This document shows positions 52,198 to 62,842 of a DNA stretch of 64,000 nt, piece by piece. Numbering within the stretch: the stretch's first letter is position 1; each line of letters begins with the position of its first letter. The notes below the pieces were generated by a model, which was not told where the DNA came from, made no database searches, and saw only the letters and a list, made by a program, of their open reading frames with translations. The stretch is from Allomuricauda sp. (GTDB taxonomy: Bacteria > Bacteroidota > Bacteroidia > Flavobacteriales > Flavobacteriaceae), in contig CP051244.1 in assembly GCA_017795045.1 (NCBI GenBank), positions 1,289,407-1,353,406 of the forward strand, in the 5' to 3' direction. A program made the translations under genes and the position numbers.

Positions 52198-53856
52198 ATG
52201 GACCAAAGAAAAATGTATTGGGCTATTCCAAAAATGGCCATTTTATTGCTTGTATTGGCTTCCTGCGAAAAGGAAGCTGTGCAGACCAATGATTCCCAAC
52301 CCATTGCCAAGGAGCAACCGGACACGCTTAGGATGATCAAGCTGGGCAAAAAACTGGAAAATCCGTATTCGGTAAAGAATATGAGGAAGGCTTGGCAAAT
52401 CTTGAAAGAAAAATCCAAGGTTTCAAAAGAAGGGGAAATCGAGACGACACATTGGTATGTAAAGTTCAAACCTAAAACGGAAGAGGAGCTTTCAATACTT
52501 AAGGCAGATTCTACTTTGACACTCTATGATACCCCATTGGATTTTGAAATTGATGAATCTGGGGATTTTTATCATGACCCTGAAGTATCCATTGATCAAC
52601 CTACATATCAATACGCTTCTGTTCGTTTTGGCTATTCACTTCCAAAAGATATTGAATATGAACTTTTGGAAGAACTTTTTATACCTGATGAAGAGGCTGA
52701 TTTAGAAGGTGGAATGAAGACAAATTTTGCTTCTAAACAGGTAATCTATCAACTTGTTGATGAATCGCTGCGATTGACAGGTAATTTGGATGATGAGGAA
52801 ATTGAGAACCCATTGGCTTCAAAAAGCAGGTGGAGGCCTTCGGGAACCATAAGGATATATGATCATGTGGTAAATGATTATGTAGGGGTTTCTGGGGTAA
52901 AGGTTCGGGCGCGTAGATGGTTTACCACCTACAGAGGATTTACCAATAGAAAAGGAAAGTATACCTGTAATGGAAGGTTTAGAAGAAAAGCCAATTACAG
53001 TATCAAATGGGATAGATATGAGTTCAGTATACGGTCAGGGACTTATGGACAAGCTATGCTAAGTGGACCAAAGAAGCGAGGTGATTGGAACGTAAATTTG
53101 GGAAGGTCATCAAGCAAGGTGGTAAATGATAGACAGCAGTACTATGCATTGATCCATCAAGGTGCCATGGACTACTACTATGGGAGCAGGTTTGGCCTAA
53201 CTTCCCCACCCCGCAACAGCTTTTTTAAAAGACAATTGAAAATTGCTGCCCAACTAAAAAATGATAGATCATCTTATGTAAAGGCCCGAAGGATTTGGTT
53301 TGGAAACGATATTTCCTTAATGGAATGGGGTTTACGATCGGACTTTGTTTATGCAACCATAGTCCATGAACTTGCTCATGCGGCGCATAGGGAAGTGGAC
53401 AAAAATGCCTATAACGCTGTGGTCTGGGATGCTTGGTCAGGACCTTGTACTTCTTTCAACGGCTGCTCAAACCCTGGGCCAACGGGCAAGAACCGGCGCC
53501 GACTGTTGGAGACATGGGCATCAACCGTAGAGGTTACCTTTGTGCTGCACAGATATCGAAAATACTTTAACAAGCCAAACTACGGCTATATAAACGAAGC
53601 CCTGCAACTTCAAAAAACCAAAGACGAGCCCTACTATACCTCCGCAGGTTACGATATGATTGATGGTGTTAACCAAAGAAATATTTATGGATCTCATTAT
53701 CCTATTGATAGGGTTCAGGGATACACCGTAAAACAATTGGAGGGTGCATTGGTTGGTGCCAAGTCATGGAACCAATGGCGGGACAATATCAAGAAGAGAT
53801 ACAACAATGCGACCGAAAAATACTTGGATGAACTGTTTAACAATTGGAAGGATTAA
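52198..53856 (+). CDS. Putative zinc metalloprotease lipoprotein (HExxHxxH)
   Basis: 552 aa from the ATG at 52198; signal region MDQRKMYWAIPKMAILLLVLASC with lipobox. The middle has a short carboxypeptidase-regulatory-like unit (IRIYDHVVNDYVGVSGVKVRARRW..GFTNRKGKY). At residues 390-397 stands IVHELAHAAHRE, an HExxHxxH zincin motif, and a Glu-rich helix beyond it (ETWASTVEVTF) may supply a further ligand. An exported peptidase is plausible; not assigned to a named MEROPS family. Followed 10 bases later by a small lipoprotein gene, so an operon. Confidence 0.75.
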   Translation: MDQRKMYWAIPKMAILLLVLASCEKEAVQTNDSQPIAKEQPDTLRMIKLGKKLENPYSVKNMRKAWQILKEKSKVSKEGEIETTHWYVKFKPKTEEELSILKADSTLTLYDTPLDFEIDESGDFYHDPEVSIDQPTYQYASVRFGYSLPKDIEYELLEELFIPDEEADLEGGMKTNFASKQVIYQLVDESLRLTGNLDDEEIENPLASKSRWRPSGTIRIYDHVVNDYVGVSGVKVRARRWFTTYRGFTNRKGKYTCNGRFRRKANYSIKWDRYEFSIRSGTYGQAMLSGPKKRGDWNVNLGRSSSKVVNDRQQYYALIHQGAMDYYYGSRFGLTSPPRNSFFKRQLKIAAQLKNDRSSYVKARRIWFGNDISLMEWGLRSDFVYATIVHELAHAAHREVDKNAYNAVVWDAWSGPCTSFNGCSNPGPTGKNRRRLLETWASTVEVTFVLHRYRKYFNKPNYGYINEALQLQKTKDEPYYTSAGYDMIDGVNQRNIYGSHYPIDRVQGYTVKQLEGALVGAKSWNQWRDNIKKRYNNATEKYLDELFNNWKD

Positions 53857-53866
53857 ATCTAAAAAG

Positions 53867-54301
53867 ATGAAAAATATAAGTTTACTATTGGCTCTTTTAC
53901 TTTATGCATGTGGCGAAAATTTTGGTGAGGTGGATGTCTATCACTATTCCATGGAAAACAAAAGTGGCAGATCTATGGTGATCAAAAGCTACAGATCTGA
54001 TTTTCCAGAAGTAACCCCCGAAATCACTAGTCTGGCCATCGATGAGAAACTGGAAAAAATGTTCAAGGATGGATTGCCTCCTAGTGAATATAATTTTAAA
54101 TATTTTTTGGACGGCAATGGCCTGTATGATTCCTTGGTAATCATCTATGCCAATGAGAGAATGACCATCTTCAAAGCGGAATGCAACCAAAACCAAAGAA
54201 ATCCAATCGATGTTTGTTTGTATGGGGATTTGACCGAGGATTTTGTATTCACCGAAGAGGATTACAACATTGCCACGGAGTGTGGTGGCCCATGTGACTA
54301 A
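53867..54301 (+). CDS. Putative lipoprotein, 144 aa
   Basis: From the ATG at 53867: MKNISLLLALLLYAC is a short lipoprotein signal. The mature part starts GENFGEVDVYHYSMENKSGRSMVIKSYR, and a further three Cys residues occur near the end (AECNQNQ, VCLYGD, ATECGGPCD), so disulfides are likely. No family recognised. Cotranscribed with the metalloprotease-like gene; a terminator follows. Confidence 0.68.
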   Translation: MKNISLLLALLLYACGENFGEVDVYHYSMENKSGRSMVIKSYRSDFPEVTPEITSLAIDEKLEKMFKDGLPPSEYNFKYFLDGNGLYDSLVIIYANERMTIFKAECNQNQRNPIDVCLYGDLTEDFVFTEEDYNIATECGGPCD

Positions 54302-54313
54302 CGTATGCTTGGT

Positions 54314-54337
54314 ACAGCCCCTTAAGGGGCTGTTTTC
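54314..54337 (+). terminator. Intrinsic terminator
   Basis: Perfect 20-nt palindrome ACAGCCCC-TTAA-GGGGCTGT (54314-54333) with four T. Confidence 0.8.
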
Positions 54338-54358
54338 ACAAACTATAATAATAATACC

Positions 54359-54832
54359 ATGAAAAATATACTCTATTGTACCATGGGCCTATGGTGTTCC
54401 CTATGCCTTAACGCCCAAGACTTTTCCCCCAAACAACAACAACGGTTGGATCATTTGGGCTTAAACCATGCCTACCTTATGGCACAAAGTCAGGCCAATG
54501 AACAGCAGCTGTGGAAAATCTTGGACCAAGACCGTAAACGAAAGAACAATCTGGTGATGGGAAGTTCTTTTGCGGGGTTGGGTATTTTGACCTTTGCCGG
54601 GGGTATTTTGATTGCAAACGGAGCACCATGTGAAGAGGATGGGTTTTGCGAGAATATAGGAGGTGCATTTATTGGGATTTTAATGATTACTACGGGCATA
54701 CTTGAGGTGGGGATATCCATACCTTTGGTCACCAACTCATTTCTAAAGAAAAGAAAACGGAACAAAATGATCAAAAACTTAAAGGCACAATACCCAAACC
54801 AACCAGAGTTGATACCCTTTGAGGTTAATTAA
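54359..54832 (+). CDS. Hypothetical membrane protein, 157 aa
   Basis: Signal peptide MKNILYCTMGLWCSLCLNAQ, then a polar helix (PKQQQRLDHLGLNHAYLMAQSQANEQQLWKILDQDRKRKNN), two hydrophobic helices (about 67-85 and 103-128) separated by a loop with Cys (PCEEDGFCEN), and a basic tail (FLKKRKRNKMIKNL). The layout is common among unnamed Bacteroidota envelope proteins. No function recognised. Confidence 0.65.
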   Translation: MKNILYCTMGLWCSLCLNAQDFSPKQQQRLDHLGLNHAYLMAQSQANEQQLWKILDQDRKRKNNLVMGSSFAGLGILTFAGGILIANGAPCEEDGFCENIGGAFIGILMITTGILEVGISIPLVTNSFLKKRKRNKMIKNLKAQYPNQPELIPFEVN

Positions 54833-54856
54833 ACAAATGGCAGTCAAGTGATTAGG

Positions 54857-54902
54857 TTTAAGGTTGTCCTGAAAAAATTGTAAATTGAACAACAACCTTA
54901 AA
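54857..54902 (+). promoter_or_regulatory. Leader stem-loop before the beta-barrel gene
   Basis: TTTAAGGTTGT (54857-54867) is perfectly complementary to ACAACCTTAAA (54892-54902), with a 24-base AT-rich loop. The second arm ends 10 bases before the ATG at 54913, where a ribosome would bind. Confidence 0.45.
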
Positions 54903-54912
54903 AACTACAACT

Positions 54913-55404
54913 ATGAGAACACTGGTACTGACCTTGTTATTAGTATTTGCCCTTGGGTTTCATTGTGAGGCACAGCGCATATCCAAAAATGCAATTGGGG
55001 TACGGATTGGCGATGACGATGGTTTTGATTCCTTTGGAGCGGAAATCAGTTATCAACGGGCCCTTTTAGAAAACAATAGGCTTGAGCTAAATCTTGGAAT
55101 TCGAGGAGAAAAAGATGTGTACGACGCGTTCAAGGTGGTCGGTCTTTTTCAGTGGGTGATGCCTTTGGATGAATCTTTTCACTGGTACGTTGGTGCAGGG
55201 GGAGGCTTGGGCAATGTGGACTATGATGGTGGAGGTTCTGCCTCGTTTGGCCTGTTGGCCGGTAATATTGGACTGGAGTATAATTTTAAGATCCCGCTGC
55301 TTTTGTCGTTGGACGTAAGACCGGAAATTGGTTTTGGCGAAGAGGATGCCTATGGAGATGGCTTCGATTTTGATCTGGGACTCGGGATCCGATACCAGTT
55401 TTAG
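54913..55404 (+). CDS. Outer-membrane beta-barrel protein, 163 aa
   Basis: Signal peptide MRTLVLTLLLVFALGFHCEAQ, then eight or so alternating amphipathic strands (AIGVRIGDDDGFDSFGAEISYQRAL, NRLELNLGIRGEKDVYDAFKVVGLFQWVMPL, FHWYVGAGGGLGNVDY, FGLLAGNIGLEYNFKIPLLLSLDVRPEIGF, FDFDLGLGIRYQF), ending in Phe as outer-membrane barrels do. Resembles OmpA/OmpW-like or 'outer membrane beta-barrel' domain proteins. Bidirectional terminator after it. Confidence 0.82.
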   Translation: MRTLVLTLLLVFALGFHCEAQRISKNAIGVRIGDDDGFDSFGAEISYQRALLENNRLELNLGIRGEKDVYDAFKVVGLFQWVMPLDESFHWYVGAGGGLGNVDYDGGGSASFGLLAGNIGLEYNFKIPLLLSLDVRPEIGFGEEDAYGDGFDFDLGLGIRYQF

Positions 55405-55417
55405 GAAGTAAACTAAA

Positions 55418-55446
55418 AACGCCCCTTTAAAGGGGCGTTGCTTTTT
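55418..55446. terminator. Bidirectional terminator
   Basis: 22-nt perfect palindrome centred on TTTAAA with arms AACGCCCC/GGGGCGTT (55418-55439), T run at 55442-55447 on the plus strand and A run upstream. Between converging barrel and SYLF genes. Confidence 0.85.
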
Positions 55447-55976
55447 TAAAATGCTTTATAGCCAAACTTCTGTCCCCCTACCGAGGCATCGGCCATAAGA
55501 CCGGCCTTGGGGAGGGCAAAAACGGCCACACCATCTTTGTATTTGGCGTTAAAGGCAATTCCCGATTTTAGGGCCACCGCCGAGGTTTCTGCCGCAAATT
55601 GAAATTTCCCTTCCTTAAAGCGGTCCAAATCTGTGTCTGTCTCAAAAAAGATAACCTCGATTATGGCCTGTCCACCTGCTTGTAGACCTATGTTTAACTT
55701 TTTAAGGTCAGCCATTCCAATAGGATTGCCATTTTCATAGACCACTCCATTACCGGAAGCCCCACCAATGATAAAGCCCCCTTTTCCCACATTGGGAAAG
55801 ATCACATAACCCGCCGAATTGTCAAAAAAACCGTCAAGGTTGGGGGCAGCCTCCAAAAGGGCGGTTTTTGCCTTCTTGGCATCGGCCATGATTTTCTGGT
55901 CCTTTTTATTCTGTGCAAGCAAACTGGTGCCAATCATTAAAAAAGCGACCAGTACAATAGATTTTAAAGTCTTCAT
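55446..55976 (-). CDS. SYLF (YSC84) lipid-binding domain protein, exported
   Basis: 176 aa from the ATG at 55976 (MKTLKSIVLVAFLMIGTSLLAQ, a signal peptide); an ATG at 55985 is also possible. SYLF pattern: SAGYVIFPNVGKGGFIIGGASGNGVVYENG, LKKLNIGLQAGGQAIIEVIFFE, KFQFAAETSAVALKSGIAFNAKYKDGVAVFALPKAGLMADASVGGQKFGYKAF. The domain binds phosphoinositides in eukaryotes; bacterial members are periplasmic with unknown ligand. Confidence 0.9.
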   Translation of the reverse strand: MKTLKSIVLVAFLMIGTSLLAQNKKDQKIMADAKKAKTALLEAAPNLDGFFDNSAGYVIFPNVGKGGFIIGGASGNGVVYENGNPIGMADLKKLNIGLQAGGQAIIEVIFFETDTDLDRFKEGKFQFAAETSAVALKSGIAFNAKYKDGVAVFALPKAGLMADASVGGQKFGYKAF

Positions 55977-56003
55977 AGTGTTCATTTTGTAGTGTTTCCT
56001 CAA

Positions 56004-56042
56004 AGTTAAAAAACAAACCCTCTCCATTTTGGAAAGGGTTTG
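56004..56042 (-). terminator. Intrinsic terminator of the DinB gene
   Basis: CAAACCCT-c-TCC (56014-56025) pairs with GGA-a-AGGGTTTG (56031-56042), one internal mismatch. On the minus strand a T run (TTTTTT at 56009-56013 side) follows the hairpin. Confidence 0.7.
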
Positions 56043-56076
56043 CCAATTAGTGTTAAGGAAAACCTATTGTTTTTCC

Positions 56077-56682
56077 CTATTTTGGAAACTTGGTGTGTGC
56101 CATAACTTCCTCCATTTGCAATACGTGGCGTTCGGTGTGGCCAGCGGCAAAGATGATCAATTGTACCCCATCCACAGGGCCAAACGGAAGATCCTTGCTA
56201 TACCGGTTTCTAAGATCGTCCTCGGTGGTTTTTACATATTCAATATGGGAGTTCCTTTTTTCCAAAAAGGCCTGTAGGGTATTTTCAAAAGACTCAAACT
56301 GTCCACTAGGTTCAAAGGCTTCCGATGTTTTTACCTTATTGCTCCGGTCACTGATATTGGTCATTATGTCTTCATCCTTAAATACCAGCGAATCCTTAAG
56401 GACTGGATTTGGGCCAGCTCCAACTGTTTTCTGGATCAATCCCCCAAAGCCATTTTCAGTAACGGCCAAGTGTTCAACACATTCGGCAATGGACCAGGAG
56501 TTTTCATCAGGTTTAAAATTTAGTTGGGCATTGGTTAGACCTTCCAAAACCTGGGTCATGTGGTTACGGGTCTCGGTAAGATGCTTCAACATCCACTCAT
56601 GATCTTGCTCATTCAGCTTTGTGGTATCAGCACTAAAACTGAAAAGTATCAATGCTGCAAAAGGTAAAATCAACTTTTTCAT
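56077..56682 (-). CDS. Exported DinB-like superfamily protein
   Basis: 201 aa. Signal peptide MKKLILPFAALILFSFSAD. DinB-like four-helix protein with candidate metal His in WSIAECVEHLAVTENGF (about 72) and FAAGHTERHVLQMEEVMAH (about 185), and HMTQVLEGLTNAQLNFKPDENSWS in between. Like the gene at 7528 it is exported. Divergent from katG; the 282-base gap also holds a strong CACCCC/GGGGTG hairpin at 56776-56793 without a T run. Confidence 0.88.
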   Translation of the reverse strand: MKKLILPFAALILFSFSADTTKLNEQDHEWMLKHLTETRNHMTQVLEGLTNAQLNFKPDENSWSIAECVEHLAVTENGFGGLIQKTVGAGPNPVLKDSLVFKDEDIMTNISDRSNKVKTSEAFEPSGQFESFENTLQAFLEKRNSHIEYVKTTEDDLRNRYSKDLPFGPVDGVQLIIFAAGHTERHVLQMEEVMAHTKFPK

Positions 56683-56854
56683 AATCTATAGGGTTAAAGG
56701 TGTTGTCATGATGTTTTTATGGTATGTGGCTACGGAGCACAAAAGCAGCCACAGTATAAAGATAAGGTATGATAACACCCCTTAAAGGGGGTGAATATGC
56801 CAAATCAAGGGGTTATTTCCGTAAAAAGAAGCGGCAAGATCAGAATGGCCATAA

Positions 56855-56890
56855 ATAGATAATGTTTATGTTTTAATAGTATTTTAATAT
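56855..56890 (+). promoter_or_regulatory. Possible OxyR-like site upstream of katG
   Basis: ATAG-N7-TTAT-N6-ATAG-N7-ATAT starting at 56855 resembles the OxyR consensus ATAG-N7-CTAT-N7-ATAG-N7-CTAT, with three mismatches or spacing changes. The area is AT-rich, so a chance match is possible. Confidence 0.25.
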
Positions 56891-56946
56891 CAATTATCTA
56901 TATCGATGGAGGTCATTTTCGTAAATTTATAAAGGATAAAAAATAA

Positions 56947-59184
<2,238 letters not shown>

Positions 59185-59219
59185 CAAAATTAGAAGAAAA
59201 GGAAAATTAATTGCCAAAG

Positions 59220-59253
59220 CTGCCATGACCCTCACGGTTGTGGCAGTTTTTTT
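59220..59253 (+). terminator. Intrinsic terminator after katG
   Basis: CTGCCA...TGGCAG (59220-59225, 59241-59246) with an inner ACC/GGT pairing, followed by seven T. It separates katG from the ankyrin gene, so their cotranscription would need read-through. Confidence 0.75.
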
Positions 59254-59270
59254 ATAAATTTCATTCACGT

Positions 59271-59750
59271 ATGGATCAAGTGGAATCTTTTTTTAATCAC
59301 ATCAGAAGTGGCGATGCCAAAGCAGTTGCACAGCTTCTTGCCTCCAATCCCAAATTGTTGGAAGTAAAGGACCAAAGAGGCTCTACCCCATTATTGCTCG
59401 CCACCTATTATGGTCACGGGGATTTGGCCCAACTTCTCTTGGAAAAAGGAGCTCAGGTAGATGCCAAGGACGGCTCAGGAAATACAGCTTTGATGGGGGT
59501 ATGTTTCAAAGGATATGTGGATATTGCCAAGCAATTGATCAATGCTGGGGCCAATGTCAATCAAAAAAATGCCATGGGTGCCACCTGCCTTATTTATGCC
59601 GTTACCTTTAACAGGCCGGAAATAGCAGAGCTACTTGTGGAGCACGGCGCTGATATTACTGTGAAAGATGCCAGAGGAAATACGGCCTTGGATCATGCCA
59701 AAGAGCAAGGGAATCAACCATTGGTGAACCTATTGCAAGAAAACACATAG
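59271..59750 (+). CDS. Ankyrin-repeat protein
   Basis: 159 aa from the ATG at 59271. Four ankyrin repeats of 33 residues, for example DQRGSTPLLLATYYGHGDLAQLLLEKGAQVDAK, DGSGNTALMGVCFKGYVDIAKQLINAGANVNQK, NAMGATCLIYAVTFNRPEIAELLVEHGADITVK, plus a shorter end DARGNTALDHAKEQGNQPLVNLLQ. Resembles AnkB next to katB in Pseudomonas, which is needed for full catalase activity; but AnkB is exported, while this protein has no signal peptide. Confidence 0.9.
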   Translation: MDQVESFFNHIRSGDAKAVAQLLASNPKLLEVKDQRGSTPLLLATYYGHGDLAQLLLEKGAQVDAKDGSGNTALMGVCFKGYVDIAKQLINAGANVNQKNAMGATCLIYAVTFNRPEIAELLVEHGADITVKDARGNTALDHAKEQGNQPLVNLLQENT

Positions 59751-59757
59751 ATGTTAT

Positions 59758-60381
59758 ATGGATTCCAAAGAGCAGCTCAATCTCGCCAAACGCATCAAGG
59801 CCATTTCAGAAACCGGATTGGTGTATGCCCAAGACCTCTATGACCGTGAACGGTATGAAGAACTAAAAGTCATAAGCCTGAAATTGATGGCGCAGTTGGG
59901 CAACATGCCCATGGAAGCCTTGGAGGATTTTTTTCTGCCCCAAGAAGATTACCCCACCCCTAAAGTGGATGTACGTGCTTTTGTGTTGAACGAAAAGGAT
60001 GAAATCTTGATGGCTAGGGAAAGTATTGATGGTAAATGGACCATTCCCGGAGGTTGGGCAGATATTGGCAGTACACCCTCGGAAACGGCGGTAAGGGAAG
60101 TAAAAGAGGAAACCGGGATTGAGGTCGAGGCGATACGTTTATTGGCCGTTTATGACAAACAAGCACACCCGCATCCTCCGGCCCCCATTTATGTGTATAA
60201 ACTGATTTTTCTTTGCCAAATGAGAGGAGGGGAGCTCCAAGCTGGGTTCGACATGCTGGACACTGGCTTTTTTCCTTTGGATCAACTTCCCGAACTTTCC
60301 GAGGAACGGATTTTGGAAGAACAGATACACGCATTGTTTAAAAATGCAAAGTCCATGGAATCCAAAGTGTATTTTGACTAA
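59758..60381 (+). CDS. Nudix hydrolase with N-terminal Hydrolase_N-type domain
   Basis: 207 aa. N-terminal helical domain (KRIKAISETGLVYAQDLYDRERYEELKVISLKLMAQL, about 1-65), then Nudix fold with box GGWADIGSTPSETAVREVKEETGIEV (about 100-125). The catalytic REVKEE is intact; the upstream Glu of the canonical GxxxxxE is Ser here, as in relatives of this subgroup. Family members act on nucleoside diphosphates linked to another moiety. Starts 8 bases after the ankyrin gene; likely an operon with it and the amidase. Confidence 0.9.
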   Translation: MDSKEQLNLAKRIKAISETGLVYAQDLYDRERYEELKVISLKLMAQLGNMPMEALEDFFLPQEDYPTPKVDVRAFVLNEKDEILMARESIDGKWTIPGGWADIGSTPSETAVREVKEETGIEVEAIRLLAVYDKQAHPHPPAPIYVYKLIFLCQMRGGELQAGFDMLDTGFFPLDQLPELSEERILEEQIHALFKNAKSMESKVYFD

Positions 60382-60392
60382 AAAGCAAACCA

Positions 60393-61166
60393 ATGTCACA
60401 ACACCTTACAATTGCTTTGATTCAATCCCAACTGCATTGGGAAGCTCCGCAGCAGAACCGAACTATGTTCGAGGAAAAAATAGATTCCATTTCCAATGAT
60501 GTGGATGTCATTGTGCTGCCTGAGATGTTTACCTCTGGATTTACCATGAATCCCGGCAATTTGGATACATCAGAGGGCATCAAAACAGTGGAGTGGATGC
60601 AAAATCAGGCCAAAAAGAAGGATGCGGCAATTGTGGGCAGTATGGTATTTCAGGAAGACGACAAGTTTTTCAATCGGTTGTGGTTTGTTCAGCCAGACGG
60701 AAATCTTTCAACCTATGACAAAAAACACACTTTTACCCTTGCGGGAGAAGATAAGGTCTATACCGCAGGCAATAAAAAAGTACTTGTTGATTTTCGGGGA
60801 TTCAAGATGTGCCCATTGATCTGTTATGACCTTCGATTTCCGGTATGGGCCCGCAATGTTGAAAATTATGATGTCCTGATTTATGTGGCCAATTGGCCCA
60901 AACCCCGGATTGGGGCTTGGGATACACTGCTGAAAGCCAGAGCCATAGAAAATATGGCTTACACTATAGGGGTGAACAGGATTGGACAGGACAACCTGGG
61001 ACATGAATACTCGGGGCATTCTGCAGTTTATGATGCACTGGGAAACCCTATTGCATATTCAGAAAAGGAAGACATTATTTATACCACCTTGGATAAAGCG
61101 CATATAGAATCCACTAGGGAAAAACTTAAGTTTTTGGAAGATAGGGACGACTTTACTCTGAAATAA
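60393..61166 (+). CDS. Omega-amidase/nitrilase superfamily hydrolase
   Basis: 257 aa. Glu-Lys-Cys triad: Glu in VIVLPEMFTSGF (about residue 47), Lys in DKKHTFTLAGED (about 113), Cys in PLICYDLRFP (about 147). Resembles YafV/omega-amidase enzymes that hydrolyse 2-oxoglutaramate or 2-oxosuccinamate. Follows the Nudix gene by 11 bases. Its last 14 bases overlap the end of the converging Ig-like gene. Confidence 0.92.
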   Translation: MSQHLTIALIQSQLHWEAPQQNRTMFEEKIDSISNDVDVIVLPEMFTSGFTMNPGNLDTSEGIKTVEWMQNQAKKKDAAIVGSMVFQEDDKFFNRLWFVQPDGNLSTYDKKHTFTLAGEDKVYTAGNKKVLVDFRGFKMCPLICYDLRFPVWARNVENYDVLIYVANWPKPRIGAWDTLLKARAIENMAYTIGVNRIGQDNLGHEYSGHSAVYDALGNPIAYSEKEDIIYTTLDKAHIESTREKLKFLEDRDDFTLK

Positions 61167-62772
61167 TGAAATTCTGCTCCAATTCCCAATTGGCCCGCAC
61201 TTCTATGACATCAGGATAATAACTGATCCGTTCGGGTTGTCTTTTTTTGAGATAACTCCCCGTGTCCCATTTCCCGTTGCCATTGTCATCAAAAATAACC
61301 CGTACCACATAATTTCCAGGGTCCAGGTTGCTGAACTCAAAAATCCTTGATTCAGGAGCAATGATTTCACGTTGGATTTCTCCCTGCTCATTGGTCAATT
61401 GCAATACAAGGGGGTATTGGACGGCACCACCAAGGGTCATTCTTAGATTGCCATAATCGGCATAACCACTGGTTGAAATAGCATAGTCCAGGGTGTCGTT
61501 CTGCATACCAAAGAAATCCGAAATGGCACCTGGGAGCAGTGAAAATCGGTATCTCTGGTTAGGTTCTATCTCAAAATCAAACTCAACCTTGTTTTCCAAG
61601 GTATCCAAAACATGACTAAAGGGAGCCAACAGGGAATCACTTACCACCAAACCAATTTTTGTGGTGTCCACATTGGCAATTGGGGTATTGGCAAGTATGC
61701 TGAAGGTATCCTCAAAATTGAATTTTCCTCGAATGCCAGAGGTTAGGGACAAGGAATCCAAAGGCAGTTTTCTGGTCTTTACGGTAAACGTGTCAATACG
61801 CTCCAATTTGTCATTGGTGACCGTGAAAATGATGGAATCCAAATCTGTAGCCGTGATCCAATAGTTCAAGGTGTCCTTTTCGCGGTCTTTCAATATTTTG
61901 GTTTGCACCGAATCGGGCAATTGGGTCAAGGTTTGGATTTCTATGTCCTCATGGTTGCCTTGATACCCAAAAATGATACGGTTCTTGGCCGAATAACTGG
62001 GTACGGAAACACTATAATCCGGTTCTTCCAAAAACAGGTTGAGCAAGTAGGTGGAATCCGTTGGAATGCTGATGGTGTCCTCAAGAAATCCAATTTTGTC
62101 CTGCTTTTGGTTAAACAGATTGTTTTTGTTCACATCTTTTAGGGCAAAGAGGGCATATTTCCCGGCCCTCAAATTTTTAAGCTCAAACAGCGGAAGGCTA
62201 TCCCCCGTACTGGCAATATAATTGGGAGGGGTTTTATAAATGGTGGAATCGGTATAAGCGGTATCTATTTCATACAGCATCACACTGATGAACTGATCGG
62301 CCTTTTTATTGAAAGCATCTTTTACTGCACCAGATAAAGTCAAAGAGTCTATATAGGTCCCCGTGGAGAAAACATAAGTGAGAAAGCTGTTGGGGTTGCC
62401 CTCGTTATTATCAACAATACTTTGCCCAAAATTGAAAGTATAGGTGGTATTTTCACGAAGGGTGTCTTTGATGATGACCTCAATATACTTTCTGGGTCCG
62501 CCTTGTGGCGTTATTTCTGGGGGATACTTCAAGGGAGGTGAAACCACCAGTTGGTTCTGTACGTCCTGGAGTTTTATGAGCTCATCAAAATAAAGTCGGA
62601 TTTTTTGGCCCTCAAAACTGATGCTGAAGTTATCCGGTTCTGTGCGTACAAGCTTTGGTGGGGTAACATCCTCTGGTCCACCGGAAGGAGAACCTCTTCT
62701 GGCACATTGCCATAGGGCAAGGCCCATCAGGGCGAAAAAAAGAAAACCCAACAATTTTTTTACGTACGCCAT
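61153..62772 (-). CDS. Large Ig-like domain lipoprotein
   Basis: 539 aa from the ATG at 62772: signal MAYVKKLLGFLFFALMGLALWQC with a Cys after it. The N-terminal 100 residues are an Ig_5 domain (GGPEDVTPPKLVRTEPDNFSISFEGQKIRLYFDELIKLQDVQNQLVVSPPL), the rest beta-rich with a prealbumin-like carboxypeptidase-regulatory unit near 150-230 (GKYALFALKDVNKNNLFNQKQDKIGFL) and near the C-terminus (DPGNYVVRVIFDDNGNGKWDTGSYLKKRQPERISYYPD). Family is widespread and single-copy in Bacteroidota; function not known to me. Confidence 0.85.
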   Translation of the reverse strand: MAYVKKLLGFLFFALMGLALWQCARRGSPSGGPEDVTPPKLVRTEPDNFSISFEGQKIRLYFDELIKLQDVQNQLVVSPPLKYPPEITPQGGPRKYIEVIIKDTLRENTTYTFNFGQSIVDNNEGNPNSFLTYVFSTGTYIDSLTLSGAVKDAFNKKADQFISVMLYEIDTAYTDSTIYKTPPNYIASTGDSLPLFELKNLRAGKYALFALKDVNKNNLFNQKQDKIGFLEDTISIPTDSTYLLNLFLEEPDYSVSVPSYSAKNRIIFGYQGNHEDIEIQTLTQLPDSVQTKILKDREKDTLNYWITATDLDSIIFTVTNDKLERIDTFTVKTRKLPLDSLSLTSGIRGKFNFEDTFSILANTPIANVDTTKIGLVVSDSLLAPFSHVLDTLENKVEFDFEIEPNQRYRFSLLPGAISDFFGMQNDTLDYAISTSGYADYGNLRMTLGGAVQYPLVLQLTNEQGEIQREIIAPESRIFEFSNLDPGNYVVRVIFDDNGNGKWDTGSYLKKRQPERISYYPDVIEVRANWELEQNFIISE

Positions 62773-62842
62773 GCCAAAATCCATGTGGGGCAAAGAAACA
62801 ACTAATTTAAAAATTGAAGGTACGCATTAATAAAATTTAACC

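Noticed and set aside
56776..56793. CACCCC/GGGGTG hairpin before katG as a terminator
   Set aside because: No T run on either side, so it is mentioned only as a structure in the gap.
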